64,000 nucleotides of DNA, taken from NCBI GenBank assembly GCA_020438845.1, contig JAGQTV010000011.1, forward strand, positions 82,730 through 146,729. The letters run 5' to 3'. This stretch comes from Mycobacterium sp. GTDB taxonomy: Bacteria; Actinomycetota; Actinomycetes; Mycobacteriales; Mycobacteriaceae. Position numbers and translations under genes: made by a program. The notes under the pieces were generated by a model, which saw nothing but the letters and a program-made list of their open reading frames with translations, was not told the origin of the DNA and did no database searches. Shown piece after piece: positions 52,016-60,531 of the stretch (position 1 is the first letter of the stretch; each line of letters starts with the position of its first letter).

Positions 52016-52772
52016 AAACAGCCACGCTGGCAATCATTCGACGTTGTCCAAGGCACAGTCGGGTGGTTCGCGAATTGCCCGGCATCGTCACGACGAGCAT
52101 CAGATCGTTTACCCCAGCTCCGGTGTCGTTGCGGTTCACACCGATTCAGGTACCTGGGTAGCCCCCGCGGATCGGGCGATCTGGATACCGGCGGGCGAGT
52201 GGCATGAGCACCGGTTCTTCGGTCCTACTCGGTTTCACTGCGTGGTCTTCAATCCCGCCGAATACGAACACGGACCCCGGTCGCCGGGCGTGGTCGTCGT
52301 AGCCCCGCTGCTGCGGGAACTCATCGTCGCGTGCTCGGCACCCGATGACCACACGGCCGACGAACTGGGACGCCTTCGCGCGGTGCTTCTGGATCAGCTG
52401 CGGCATAGTCCCGAACAGGAGTTGAAGCTTCCGGCACCGGTCGACGCCCGACTGCGCGCGGCGTGCGCCATAGTAGGCGACGACCTCACCAAATCCTGGG
52501 CGCTGGGCGACCTCGGGCGTCAGAGCGGCGCCAGCGCGCGGACACTCTCCCGGCTCTACCGGGAGGAAATGGGAATGACCTATCCGCAGTGGCGAACTCA
52601 GATCCGCTTGTACCGGGCATTGCAGTTGCTCGCCAAGGGCCATCCGGTCACCGATGTCGCTTGCCGATGTGGATGGTCATCGCCGAGCGCCTTCATCGAG
52701 GCGTTCCGTCGAACTCTCGGTTACACACCGGGACAGGCGGTGCGGAGTGAAAACTCAGAATTCCCCCAATGA
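52008..52772 (+). CDS. AraC-family transcriptional regulator
   Basis: A 254-residue regulator. An N-terminal cupin-like sensor domain (about 20-105: RHRHDEHQIVYPSSGVV, WIPAGEWHEH) precedes a C-terminal AraC HTH pair (about 155-245) ending in the family signature YRALQLLAKGHPVTDVA, then WSSPSAFIEAFRRTLGYTPG. The cupin histidines are intact. ATG at 52008, 73 bp from the divergent Fsr-type MFS gene. It probably activates or represses that exporter in response to a small ligand. Confidence 0.9.
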   Translation: MSENSHAGNHSTLSKAQSGGSRIARHRHDEHQIVYPSSGVVAVHTDSGTWVAPADRAIWIPAGEWHEHRFFGPTRFHCVVFNPAEYEHGPRSPGVVVVAPLLRELIVACSAPDDHTADELGRLRAVLLDQLRHSPEQELKLPAPVDARLRAACAIVGDDLTKSWALGDLGRQSGASARTLSRLYREEMGMTYPQWRTQIRLYRALQLLAKGHPVTDVACRCGWSSPSAFIEAFRRTLGYTPGQAVRSENSEFPQ

Positions 52773-52981
52773 TGAGCGGCCGCTTGACTGTCTACCTCTG
52801 AGCCAACGCCGTTCGTTACGCAGGGGAACGGTCATAGCGCGCCAATTGAGGCGGTGAAGCCACGGATATGTCCCCCGACAATTCCTCACCGGCAGCGATT
52901 GGCTTTCGGCTAAGGACTTCAGCCCCTACCCCGTGCGCGCGGTGCCGTGGTTTCATCGAGAAACGGTGTCGGCCGAGTGGA

Positions 52982-53938
52982 ATGCCTGCCGTGGCGAAGC
53001 TCAGTTGGCCGGCCACCGCCGTGGACAGCGAGCTGTTGCGCAGCACGGTGACATTGTTCTCAGCAGAGGTGCGGGGTCGGATTACGTTGGAGAGCTTCGA
53101 CTTTCGAGGATTATCGATAGCCTATGAGCACACCGGTCAGGGTGAGCCGGTGGTCATGCTTCATAACGGTGGCTCGTCGCATGCCATCTGGGCGGACGTC
53201 GCGACCAGACTGGCTGGGAAGTACGAGATCTTCGCACTTGACCTGCTGGGGTTCGGCAACTCGGCTAAGCCGGGAGCGGGCTACACCTTGGACAACTACG
53301 TCGCGATGCTGGAGGAGTTCGTCAACTCACGGGGACTGGAGAAAGTCGCGCTGGTGGGCAACTGCATGGGCTGCGCCATCTCCCTTGCGTTCACCGACCG
53401 CCATCCGGACAAGGTGACGGCCCTGGTGCTCTGCAACCCGCTCACCGAGTCGACCTTCCTGGGTGGCTGGTTGGGACCGTTGCTCTGGTTGCGGGAGCGG
53501 ATGCCAGCAGTCAATCGGCAGGTGTATCGGGCCCTCGGGCACCTAAAGCTCACCAATGGAATCGGCTCGGTCGCCACCGCGTTCCAGTTGGGGCCGCGGG
53601 GTCGGGCCCTCAAGGTCTATCGCAGCCCCCAAATCTTCGGCCCCTATGCGGCCACCGGCCAGTTGGAGTCTCTGCTCGGGGTGCTCGACGACCTGGAGAA
53701 TTACGCGGTCATCGACAAGCTTGCGCCGCAGCCGGGGTTCCCGCCCATCTGCACCATCTGGGGCCTGAAGAACAAGATCGTCTCGCCGAAGGCGGGACGT
53801 CGGCTGAACTCGACCCTGCACCCCGCTCGCCAGGAATGGCTTCCTGAAAGCGGCCACCTGCTGATGCTGGAGCAGCCCGATGAGGTCGCCGCGATCATCG
53901 ATGAGTTCCTGCAGGCTGCCGCGACGATGCCGGCCTGA
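52982..53938 (+). CDS. alpha/beta hydrolase with Cys nucleophile
   Basis: A 318-residue alpha/beta hydrolase. The nucleophile elbow reads GNCMGC, so Cys replaces Ser. The His is ESGHLL near the C-terminus. The canonical acid position reads WGLKNKIV, with Asn in place of Asp. An HNGG oxyanion motif precedes the fold core. It is unlike OleB, whose nucleophile is Asp, although the next gene is OleC-like and starts 1 nt after this stop. The start is uncertain: ATG at 52982, or a later start, or an upstream ATG at 52868. The tight spacing implies joint action with the ligase on an acyl substrate. Confidence 0.76.
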   Translation: MPAVAKLSWPATAVDSELLRSTVTLFSAEVRGRITLESFDFRGLSIAYEHTGQGEPVVMLHNGGSSHAIWADVATRLAGKYEIFALDLLGFGNSAKPGAGYTLDNYVAMLEEFVNSRGLEKVALVGNCMGCAISLAFTDRHPDKVTALVLCNPLTESTFLGGWLGPLLWLRERMPAVNRQVYRALGHLKLTNGIGSVATAFQLGPRGRALKVYRSPQIFGPYAATGQLESLLGVLDDLENYAVIDKLAPQPGFPPICTIWGLKNKIVSPKAGRRLNSTLHPARQEWLPESGHLLMLEQPDEVAAIIDEFLQAAATMPA

Positions 53939-53939
53939 G

Positions 53940-55685
53940 ATGGACCCGTTCCCCGACGATGTCTTCAACCTCGCCGACATCGTGTTGCGGGTCGCACGTG
54001 AGCACCCTGCGCGCATCGCAGTCATCGACCTGGACGGTTGGGAGGGCTACGGCAGGCGCCGCTACAAACGTCATACCTACGCCGAGCTGTCGTCCGACGT
54101 CGAATCGGTCGCCGTGGGCCTGCGCGAGATGGGCATTGCCGAGCTGACCCGCATCGTCTGCATGTCGCCTCCCAGTTACGAGACGTGCGTCATGGGCGTA
54201 GCCCTCACGCGGGTGGGTGCGTTCTCTATCTGGATCGACCCCTCGGTCGGCTATCGCAACGTTGCCGAGCGGCTCAGCCGGGTGCAACCGGAGGCGTTCC
54301 TGGGCAACGCGCTTGCTCATCTTGGGCGGATCACCTTCGGGTGGGGTCCTCGCGACCTCCGCAAGCTTGTTCTTACGGAAAGCCCACTATTGCCGGGCGG
54401 CCGGATTATCACCGGGTTTCCGCCCTTCCCAGGCGCGCACTCGATCAGGTCACTGCGGAAACACGAACCCGCCGAGCCGAAGCCGCCGAAAGTCGGGCCC
54501 AACGATCCCTGCGCGGTTCTCTACACCACCGGCAGCACTGGGCCGGCAAAACCCTCGCTGTACTTGCATCGCAACTTCTGTCAACTGTTCCGCAACGCAC
54601 AACACAGCTGGGGCTGGGATAAGAGCAACGAGGTCCCGGTCGATATGGCCGTCTTCCCTGCTTTCCTGTTCATCCCTATCAGTGCCGGCGGCACAATGGT
54701 GGTGCCGCCCATCGACTTTGCCCGGCAGGGCCCGGCCCAGGTTGACTCCGCCGCCCTAATCCAGGTCATCAACGATTGCAAGGTCGGATCGTTTTTCGCC
54801 GCGCCCATCCTGATCGAGAACCTGGCCCGGGAAGCGTTGGCGCGCAACCTGACGATGCCTTCGTTGAAACGAGTGATCGGGGCGGGGGCCCCGATCACCG
54901 GCCCAGTCCAGAAAATGATGACCGCGATGATGGCGCAGGACGGAGAGGTGGCCGCGAATTACGGTGCCACAGAGGCTATGCCATCAACCGAGTTGGTAAG
55001 TCGCGAGCACCTTGACGGCTTGTGGGACTTGACCGAGCAGGGTGCCGGCGTCTGTGTAGGGTACGCCCTGCCGGGCGTCGAGTTGAAGATCATTGACATC
55101 GTCGACGGTGCGATCAATTCCATCGAGAACACCTCGACGCTGGCGACGGGGCAGGTCGGCGAAATCCTAGTACGGGGCAAGCACGTAAGCCCCGAGTACT
55201 ACCTCGACCCCGAGAGCACGCGCAAGAACAAAGTGCCCGACCCTCAGGGGGACTGGCACCGCTTCGGGGATGTCGGCTACCTCGATGCGCACGGCAGGCT
55301 CTGGGTCTGCGGCCGGGTATCGCAGCGGGTGCAGGCAGAGAGCGGGAACGTGTTCCCCCTCCAGGTCGAGCCACTGTTCGACGCTCACCCCAAGGTGAGG
55401 CGAAGTGGACTGGTCGGGGTGCCCGGGCCAGCCGGCGAGCTGCCCGTCCTGTGTGTCGAGGTCCAACCCGCCGTTGGCAAGGACGAGCTCAACGACCTGC
55501 ACCAGGCATTGCTCGCGCGGGCTGCAGATTCCGGCCTGGCAAACACGATCCACGCCATCCTCTTCAAAGACGCGCTGCCGGTGGATCCGCGGCACAACTC
55601 GAAGATCGAGCGGGGGCGCCTTGCCAAGTGGGCAGCCCGGCAATTGTCGGGACCGCGCTTCCACAGGCCTCCGGCGGGGAGCTAG
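53940..55685 (+). CDS. OleC-like AMP-dependent ligase (beta-lactone synthetase family)
   Basis: A 581-residue adenylate-forming enzyme that resembles OleC, the beta-lactone synthetase of long-chain olefin synthesis. Shared landmarks are FNLADIVLRVAREHP near the start, IDPSVGYRNVAERL, the ATP loop LYTTGSTGPAKPS (about 196), YGATEAMPS, GVCVGYALPGVELKIIDI and the end motif VDPRHNSKIERGRLAKWA with the Lys. The ATP loop ends PAKPS instead of the usual PPKG. It begins 1 nt after the hydrolase stop, so they form an operon. No OleA thiolase or OleD reductase gene is nearby. The desaturase gene follows 674 bp downstream. Confidence 0.86.
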   Translation: MDPFPDDVFNLADIVLRVAREHPARIAVIDLDGWEGYGRRRYKRHTYAELSSDVESVAVGLREMGIAELTRIVCMSPPSYETCVMGVALTRVGAFSIWIDPSVGYRNVAERLSRVQPEAFLGNALAHLGRITFGWGPRDLRKLVLTESPLLPGGRIITGFPPFPGAHSIRSLRKHEPAEPKPPKVGPNDPCAVLYTTGSTGPAKPSLYLHRNFCQLFRNAQHSWGWDKSNEVPVDMAVFPAFLFIPISAGGTMVVPPIDFARQGPAQVDSAALIQVINDCKVGSFFAAPILIENLAREALARNLTMPSLKRVIGAGAPITGPVQKMMTAMMAQDGEVAANYGATEAMPSTELVSREHLDGLWDLTEQGAGVCVGYALPGVELKIIDIVDGAINSIENTSTLATGQVGEILVRGKHVSPEYYLDPESTRKNKVPDPQGDWHRFGDVGYLDAHGRLWVCGRVSQRVQAESGNVFPLQVEPLFDAHPKVRRSGLVGVPGPAGELPVLCVEVQPAVGKDELNDLHQALLARAADSGLANTIHAILFKDALPVDPRHNSKIERGRLAKWAARQLSGPRFHRPPAGS

Positions 55686-56359
55686 CGATCGAGGGTGAAT
55701 GTGCCGTAACGCATTAGCCGCCCCGGGCCGCGGCCCGGGGATTCCAGACCAGGGTTCGACCAGCAGCCGATCGAGATACCCACCATCACCGACGTCTGTG
55801 CTCGCGCTTCCGGCATCGAAGCCAGCGCTATCTGGATGGACACTTCGGCGGCCTCGAACGCACCTTGAGCGATCACGTCCCAGGGGCCGACGCCTGGGTG
55901 GTGCAGGATTCCAAACGCGCCCCGGTGATGGCCGGCGGGGCCGTGATCGACGAACTGGCGTAACAGTTCGGCGACTGCCGCGTGGCGCGAGTGGCCTGGA
56001 ACCGTTTCGGATGGTCGCACCCACTCGGTTCGCGGGTCCGGGCTCTGGCCGGGCCGGGCCGGGCGCACAGCTGATCGCCGACCATGTCTTCAACCATCTC
56101 TCCGATACGCAGCAGGAACGACAATCAGTGTCATTGCGGTACCTTCGGAGCGAGCGGATCGTGCCGGCTGCACACGAAAATCGTCTTCTCGCGAAATCTT
56201 CCGAAAAGGGCCTTGTCGAACGCTGTGCGGCGTAGGCCGATTCAACTGGCGGGACTTCACCAGGTACCCTCGGATGTAGATGCCGTCGGACCCCCATCCA
56301 CGCGACTCGACAAACAGCAAGGGCGATTTGCCCCTGCTCCCAACGCTGGACGAGGTTTT
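55686..56359. other. non-coding or decayed gap
   Basis: About 670 bp between the ligase and desaturase genes. A minus-strand stretch (55682-56068) ends in GAFEAAEVSIQIALASMP and could be a remnant, and a neighbouring frame has MSFLLRIGEMVEDMVG. Neither is convincing and they are in different frames. The desaturase promoter should lie near the right end. Confidence 0.4.
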
Positions 56360-57331
56360 ATGGCGCGAATACTCTCAGATCAGGCATTGCTCAACGAGCT
56401 TGAGCCGGCGGCTGAGGCGAACCTCAACCGGCACTTGGCCATGAGCGTGGAGTGGCATCCGCATGATTACGTCCCATGGGATCAGGGCCGGAACTTTGCT
56501 GCCATGGGCGGCCACGATTGGACACCCGAGCAGTCACAGCTCAGCGAGGTCGCCAAGGCGGCGATGATCACCAATCTTCTAACCGAGGACAACCTTCCCT
56601 CATATCACCACCAGGCCGCGGAGTACTTCTCCCTGGACAACGCGTGGGGAAACTGGGTCGGGCGGTGGACGGCCGAAGAAGCCCGCCACAGCATCGTGAT
56701 CCGTGATTACCTCGTCGTCACGCGGGGCGTGGACCCGGTAGCCCTGGAGCAGGCCCGCATGGTTCATATGACGAACGGTTTCCGGGCTACACCCGAGGAA
56801 CAGGCGCGGCACAAGACCGACTTCCTGTTCTCGATCGCTTACGTCTCATTTCAAGAACTCGCCACCCGAGTCAGCCACCGAAACACCGGCAAGGTCTGCG
56901 GCGATCCCATCGCCGACCGGATGCTCGCCCGAGTCGCCGCGGACGAAAACCTACACATGATCTTCTACCGCGACATGTGCGGCGCTGCCCTCGACATTGC
57001 TCCGGATCAAGCGCTGGAAGCCATTGCCTCGGTGGTCGAGAATTTCCGCATGCCCGGTCAAGGTATGCCCAATTTCCGCCGGAACGGCATGATCATGGCC
57101 AAGCACGGGATTTACGATCTGCGCCAGCATCTCGAAGAAGTCGTGATGCCCGTCATACGCAAGTGGCAGCTCTTCGAACGCGCCGACTTCACCGCCGTGG
57201 GCGAGAAGCGCCGAGAGGATCTTGCGGCCTACCTGACGGATCTGCAACGACAGGTAGCCAAATTCGAAGAGCAACGGGACCGACTACTCGCGCGAGAGGT
57301 CCAGCGGCAGAACCAGGCAGTCATGTCCTAA
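56360..57331 (+). CDS. acyl-ACP desaturase (DesA type)
   Basis: A 323-residue soluble di-iron desaturase of the stearoyl-ACP type. It introduces a double bond into acyl-ACP using O2 and ferredoxin. The iron-ligand motifs are visible: WTAEEARHS (E and H) and ADENLHM (E and H), with LTEDNLPSYH and ELATRVSHRNTG as family landmarks. It resembles mycobacterial DesA1 but is a paralogue, with a different N-terminus and no LHKTAGK-like tail. ATG at 56360 follows gagg. It probably supplies an unsaturated chain for the upstream OleC-like pair. Confidence 0.92.
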   Translation: MARILSDQALLNELEPAAEANLNRHLAMSVEWHPHDYVPWDQGRNFAAMGGHDWTPEQSQLSEVAKAAMITNLLTEDNLPSYHHQAAEYFSLDNAWGNWVGRWTAEEARHSIVIRDYLVVTRGVDPVALEQARMVHMTNGFRATPEEQARHKTDFLFSIAYVSFQELATRVSHRNTGKVCGDPIADRMLARVAADENLHMIFYRDMCGAALDIAPDQALEAIASVVENFRMPGQGMPNFRRNGMIMAKHGIYDLRQHLEEVVMPVIRKWQLFERADFTAVGEKRREDLAAYLTDLQRQVAKFEEQRDRLLAREVQRQNQAVMS

Positions 57332-57724
57332 GCGGCGCGATACCCGACTTGCTGACGTAACGAATACTTGCGCTCTGAATCGATCTCAGCCGATCGGCAT
57401 ATGCTTATCGACGAAACGCGAAGCGACAGAATCAATTTGGTGCAAGCTGTCGAAGCAAAGCGGAATTCCGGTGCTCAACACCGATGTGGTCGGCCGGTTC
57501 CGACCGTAGCCACCCCCAGGGCATACCTCAAGTGCCTCCGGCAGTTAGATCCGAGCGTTCCTGCCCAGCAGCTCGTTTCGTGCGGGATCGCCCAGGATGG
57601 TGGGAGGTTCTTATCGGGTTCCGTAGAAGCGAAAAACCATCAGCAGAGTGATTCGATCTTGATTGCAAGCATTGACTTACCGCAACCAAACGCTGATCCG
57701 AGACTTGCGGGAAGGCAAGCGAGG
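57332..57724. other. non-coding gap
   Basis: About 390 bp with lower GC than its surroundings. I see no gene with family resemblance on either strand. Its right end holds the U tract of the cspA terminator. Confidence 0.45.
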
Positions 57725-57766
57725 GCAAAAATTAGTGGGTCGGCAGTTTTATCCTGCCGACCCACT
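57725..57766 (-). terminator. intrinsic terminator of cspA
   Basis: A perfect 13-bp stem (57734-57746 pairs with 57754-57766) with a 7-nt loop. Read on the minus strand, the stem is followed by aatttttg, a classic U tract. It lies 21 nt past the cspA stop. This is the best intrinsic terminator in the window. Confidence 0.9.
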
Positions 57767-57787
57767 CGGTCCGTATCGAAGCGCCCG

Positions 57788-57991
57788 CTATTCCGGTCGC
57801 ACACCGATCGCCTGAGGCCCCTTGGCTCCCTGGCCGACCTCGAAAACGACCCGCTGATTCTCTTCCAGCGAACGATAGCCGCTTCCGCTGATCTCGGAAA
57901 AGTGGACGAAGACGTCCTCTGAACCTCCATCGGGAGATATAAAGCCGAAGCCCTTATCGCTGCTGAACCACTTCACAGTTCCCTGTGCCAT
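57788..57991 (-). CDS. cspA: cold-shock protein
   Basis: A 67-residue single CSD-fold RNA/DNA-binding protein. RNP1 KGFGFI and RNP2 VFVHF are exact, with the mycobacterial [13 protein letters not shown] and [11 protein letters not shown] end. It acts as an RNA chaperone. The gene is monocistronic: a leader hairpin lies upstream and an intrinsic terminator downstream. ATG at 57991. Confidence 0.97.
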   Translation of the reverse strand: MAQGTVKWFSSDKGFGFISPDGGSEDVFVHFSEISGSGYRSLEENQRVVFEVGQGAKGPQAIGVRPE

Positions 57992-58489
57992 TCGATCAAT
58001 CTCATTTCTTCAAACGGACTTCCGAAAATTGAAGTCCCACGAGAAGTCTACGTTGAATCGCGCCCTCTGGCTATTCCGAATGAAATTCACTGTGGCCCAT
58101 TGAATTATTGGCATCACCCTGCCAACTTCTCATGGATCTTCCTGACCCCAACGCGCACTCACCGTCAGCACCCAACCTGGCAGGCGCCCTGTTCGAGCCA
58201 GAGAATGACCTGGGAATTCTCCCGAGGTCGCCCCGGGCTGAAACCGCCGGCCAACTATTGTGAGCCTTGGGCTTGGCCCCTCCTGGCGGACACTGGGTCA
58301 GGCGACTTGTGCCGTTCGAGTGATCCGGTTTTCGGACTCCACCGGTGGGGTCACACCGACGGCTGAGTGGCTCCAATTGGTCGTGACTCAAGGTGCGCCT
58401 ACCCGTCCACCACGGTGGCGGTCCGTCCACGCTCGGCGTGTCCGGCGGCCAGCGCGTCTGCGGCTCGCGGCGTCGAGATCGCCGAACAT
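57992..58489. other. non-coding region upstream of the EAL remnant
   Basis: About 500 bp holding the cspA promoter and leader on the minus strand. An unsupported 43-codon open frame at 58132-58263 (plus) has no family resemblance. The rest may be further decay of the EAL gene. Confidence 0.35.
58016..58037 (-). promoter_or_regulatory. hairpin in cspA leader
   Basis: Perfect 7-bp inverted repeat (ggacttc at 58016-58022, gaagtcc at 58031-58037, 8-nt AT-rich loop) 25-46 nt upstream of the cspA start codon. Cold-shock leaders often use such structures for temperature control. It may also be a DNA operator. Confidence 0.45.
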
Positions 58490-58653
58490 CCGCCCCGCGA
58501 CGACATCGAGAACACGCGGACGGCCGCGACGGTCGTTCAGCTGTGCTGGAATTCGCCTATAACCTGGGTATGGTCGTTACCACGGAGGGCGTCGAGAGCG
58601 CCGAGACCGACGTTTCGGGCGAAAACCGTTGCGATCCGGCCCAGCGCTATTAG
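58490..58653 (+). pseudogene. remnant of an EAL-domain phosphodiesterase
   Basis: One frame (about 58543-58653) reads LEFAYNLGMVVTTEGVESAE then ETDVSGENRCDPAQRY, matching the C-terminal EAL block where LAHxLGxxVVAEGVET and GCDxAQGY are conserved. The preceding block (DDIENTRTAATVVQL, about 58499-58543) is in another frame, so at least one frameshift has occurred. Upstream EAL motifs are gone. Confidence 0.66.
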
Positions 58654-58722
58654 TACAGCGAACCCGTCCCCTCGGAAACTTTATCCGGCGCGTTGACGGT
58701 TACCAGCCTCCGTGGATAAGAG

Positions 58723-60051
58723 GTGGTGTTGACACGATCCGACAGTCGGGTCTCTCTGCCCGCCGACGGGTCCCGGATGATGCCTGCCGATGCGTGGTAT
58801 CTGTTCGCCGAGGACCTTCGCACCGACCAGTTCCTGGTGTACGGGTTCGCCGGATGCCCGGTCTCGGTCGAACGCGCAGTCGGGGAAGCCGCCGAACGTG
58901 CCCGGGCGTGTTGCGACTTGCGACTGAAGGTCGACAACCCACGATCGGGCCTCGGATTTCCCCGGTGGGTCCTCGGGGACGTTGAGCCCGGGCAGATCAT
59001 CGTCCACAATTCCGACCAACTCGACTGGCCGGGTTTCCTCCAGGCCACCAGCCGGCTGATCGAGCAGCACCGACTCGACACCGCGCAGGCGATGTGGCGG
59101 CTCCACGTTTTCGTCGGGGTGCACGGCGTCCCCGCCAGCCCGGGGCTACCGTCGACCGTGGCCGTCGTGCAGATGAGCCACGCGCTCGCAGACGGAGTGA
59201 GATCGTCCGCCCTGGCCGGTGTTCTGTTCGGGCGCAGCGAGAACCCACCGGAGGTAGCGCCCCTGCCGTTCCATTTTCCCTTTGCCCGCAGTTTCGAGGC
59301 TTTGCGGGCGCGCCGTGAACTGGCCCGGGACACTGCGGCCGGGAGGGTTGCCGAGCCGGCCGGTCCGGTGCCGGCGCTCAGCACCAATAACACCCCGAAC
59401 GATCCACCCATCCTGCGGACCTTCGTCCGGCATCGGACGCAGCTGCCGGGCAAATCGGCCACCATCGGGGCGCTCATCGCGATATCCGAGGCGCTGTCCG
59501 GCTATCTGCTTGAGCGCGGCGAGGACCCGTCGAGTCTTACCGCGCTGGTGCCGATGGCCAATGCAGGTCTCGCCCATGCCCACAACCACTCCGGCCCCGA
59601 ATTCATCAGGCTGTTTCCTGATGTCACTGACAGGGCCGAGCGGGCGCGCCTGCTGGCGGCCGAGTTCGCCGACCGCAAGAACCGGCGCCAACACGCAGCA
59701 CTGGCCACCAACGCCCTGGCCCTTGCGAACCTGCCCGGGCCGCTGCTGCGCTGGATTCAGTCGCGTGCTCTGCCCCAGTCCGTGATGGGCAATGCGGTGG
59801 TGTCCAGCGTCAATCGCGGCCCAGCCGATCTGACTTTCGGCGGCTGCCCTGTCGTCATGAGCGCCGGGTATCCGTTCCTGACGCCCGAGATCGGTCTGAC
59901 GCATGGGATCCACGGCATCGGCGAGATGGTCAGTATCAGTGTGAACACCACGGCGTCCAACATCTCAGACATAAACACCACGGCGTCCAACATCTCAGAC
60001 ATAGAGGAATACCTTGACCGGCTCAACTTCGGCCTGCGCCCTCAACTCTGA
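58723..60051 (+). CDS. WS/DGAT-like acyltransferase
   Basis: A 442-residue protein resembling wax ester synthase/diacylglycerol acyltransferases. The HHxxxDG motif is degenerate: MSHALADG keeps only the second His (H153) and Asp157, and the first His is Ser. The C-terminal DUF1298-like half has NRGPADLTFGGCPV and a GLTHGIHGIGE segment. Activity may be lost or altered. Near the C-terminus, residues NTTASNISDI are duplicated exactly in tandem. GTG at 58723 (or 58726, TTG 58729); a Met at 58777 is possible. Confidence 0.78.
   Translation: MVLTRSDSRVSLPADGSRMMPADAWYLFAEDLRTDQFLVYGFAGCPVSVERAVGEAAERARACCDLRLKVDNPRSGLGFPRWVLGDVEPGQIIVHNSDQLDWPGFLQATSRLIEQHRLDTAQAMWRLHVFVGVHGVPASPGLPSTVAVVQMSHALADGVRSSALAGVLFGRSENPPEVAPLPFHFPFARSFEALRARRELARDTAAGRVAEPAGPVPALSTNNTPNDPPILRTFVRHRTQLPGKSATIGALIAISEALSGYLLERGEDPSSLTALVPMANAGLAHAHNHSGPEFIRLFPDVTDRAERARLLAAEFADRKNRRQHAALATNALALANLPGPLLRWIQSRALPQSVMGNAVVSSVNRGPADLTFGGCPVVMSAGYPFLTPEIGLTHGIHGIGEMVSISVNTTASNISDINTTASNISDIEEYLDRLNFGLRPQL
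59944..60003 (+). repeat. perfect 30-bp in-frame tandem duplication
   Basis: Copies at 59944-59973 and 59974-60003 are identical and each encodes NTTASNISDI. Identity implies a recent event. Confidence 0.95.
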
Positions 60052-60531
60052 TCGACGAGCGGACCCCGGCGAACGTCGGCGCCGGGCGCAGGGCCACCGC
60101 CAGCCGCACAGTGCACTCCTCATGGCCACAGCCATGCCCGGGCAGCAGCCGGGAATGATCATCCAGTGGCTTGCGGGGGCGCAACGAAGAAGACGCGGCA
60201 CGAGGATTAGAACCGGTCCGGCCTCGCTGGCCTGACGGCCCAGGTGGCGGGTCTGCGGCGCTAGACCGAGCAGCAGTATGCAGGAAACCGCCCGCCGCAG
60301 AACCCACTTCAGGCTTGAGATGAACCGGAGACGGGACGCCTCAGTATCGATCAAGTAGCAGATATGACCACGAACCCAAGTCATGGTTCGATGCGCCCGC
60401 AGCCGCGGGCCGTGTTGGCGCTCATCCTTCGAAGCCGCCCGACTCGGCCATGTCCGCTTCTTGGCGTTCTGGAAGACCTGCACCCTGCGCAAGCGGGACT
60501 CCATAGCCCGCCGGGTCGTTAGGATCCGACT
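60052..60531. other. non-coding gap
   Basis: About 480 bp between the WS/DGAT-like and glutaminase genes. Open frames here lack protein-like pattern or family resemblance. I see no hairpin terminator with a U tract and no RNA gene. It should contain the glsA promoter. Confidence 0.4.

Noticed and set aside
52982-53938. OleB identity for the hydrolase
   Set aside because: OleB has an Asp nucleophile; this protein has Cys in the elbow.
55682-56297. Minus-strand gene in the OleC-desaturase gap
   Set aside because: Suggestive blocks lie in different frames and no family is recognised.
57368-57922. Plus-strand gene across the cspA terminator and gene
   Set aside because: Overlaps cspA antisense and its perfect terminator; no family pattern.
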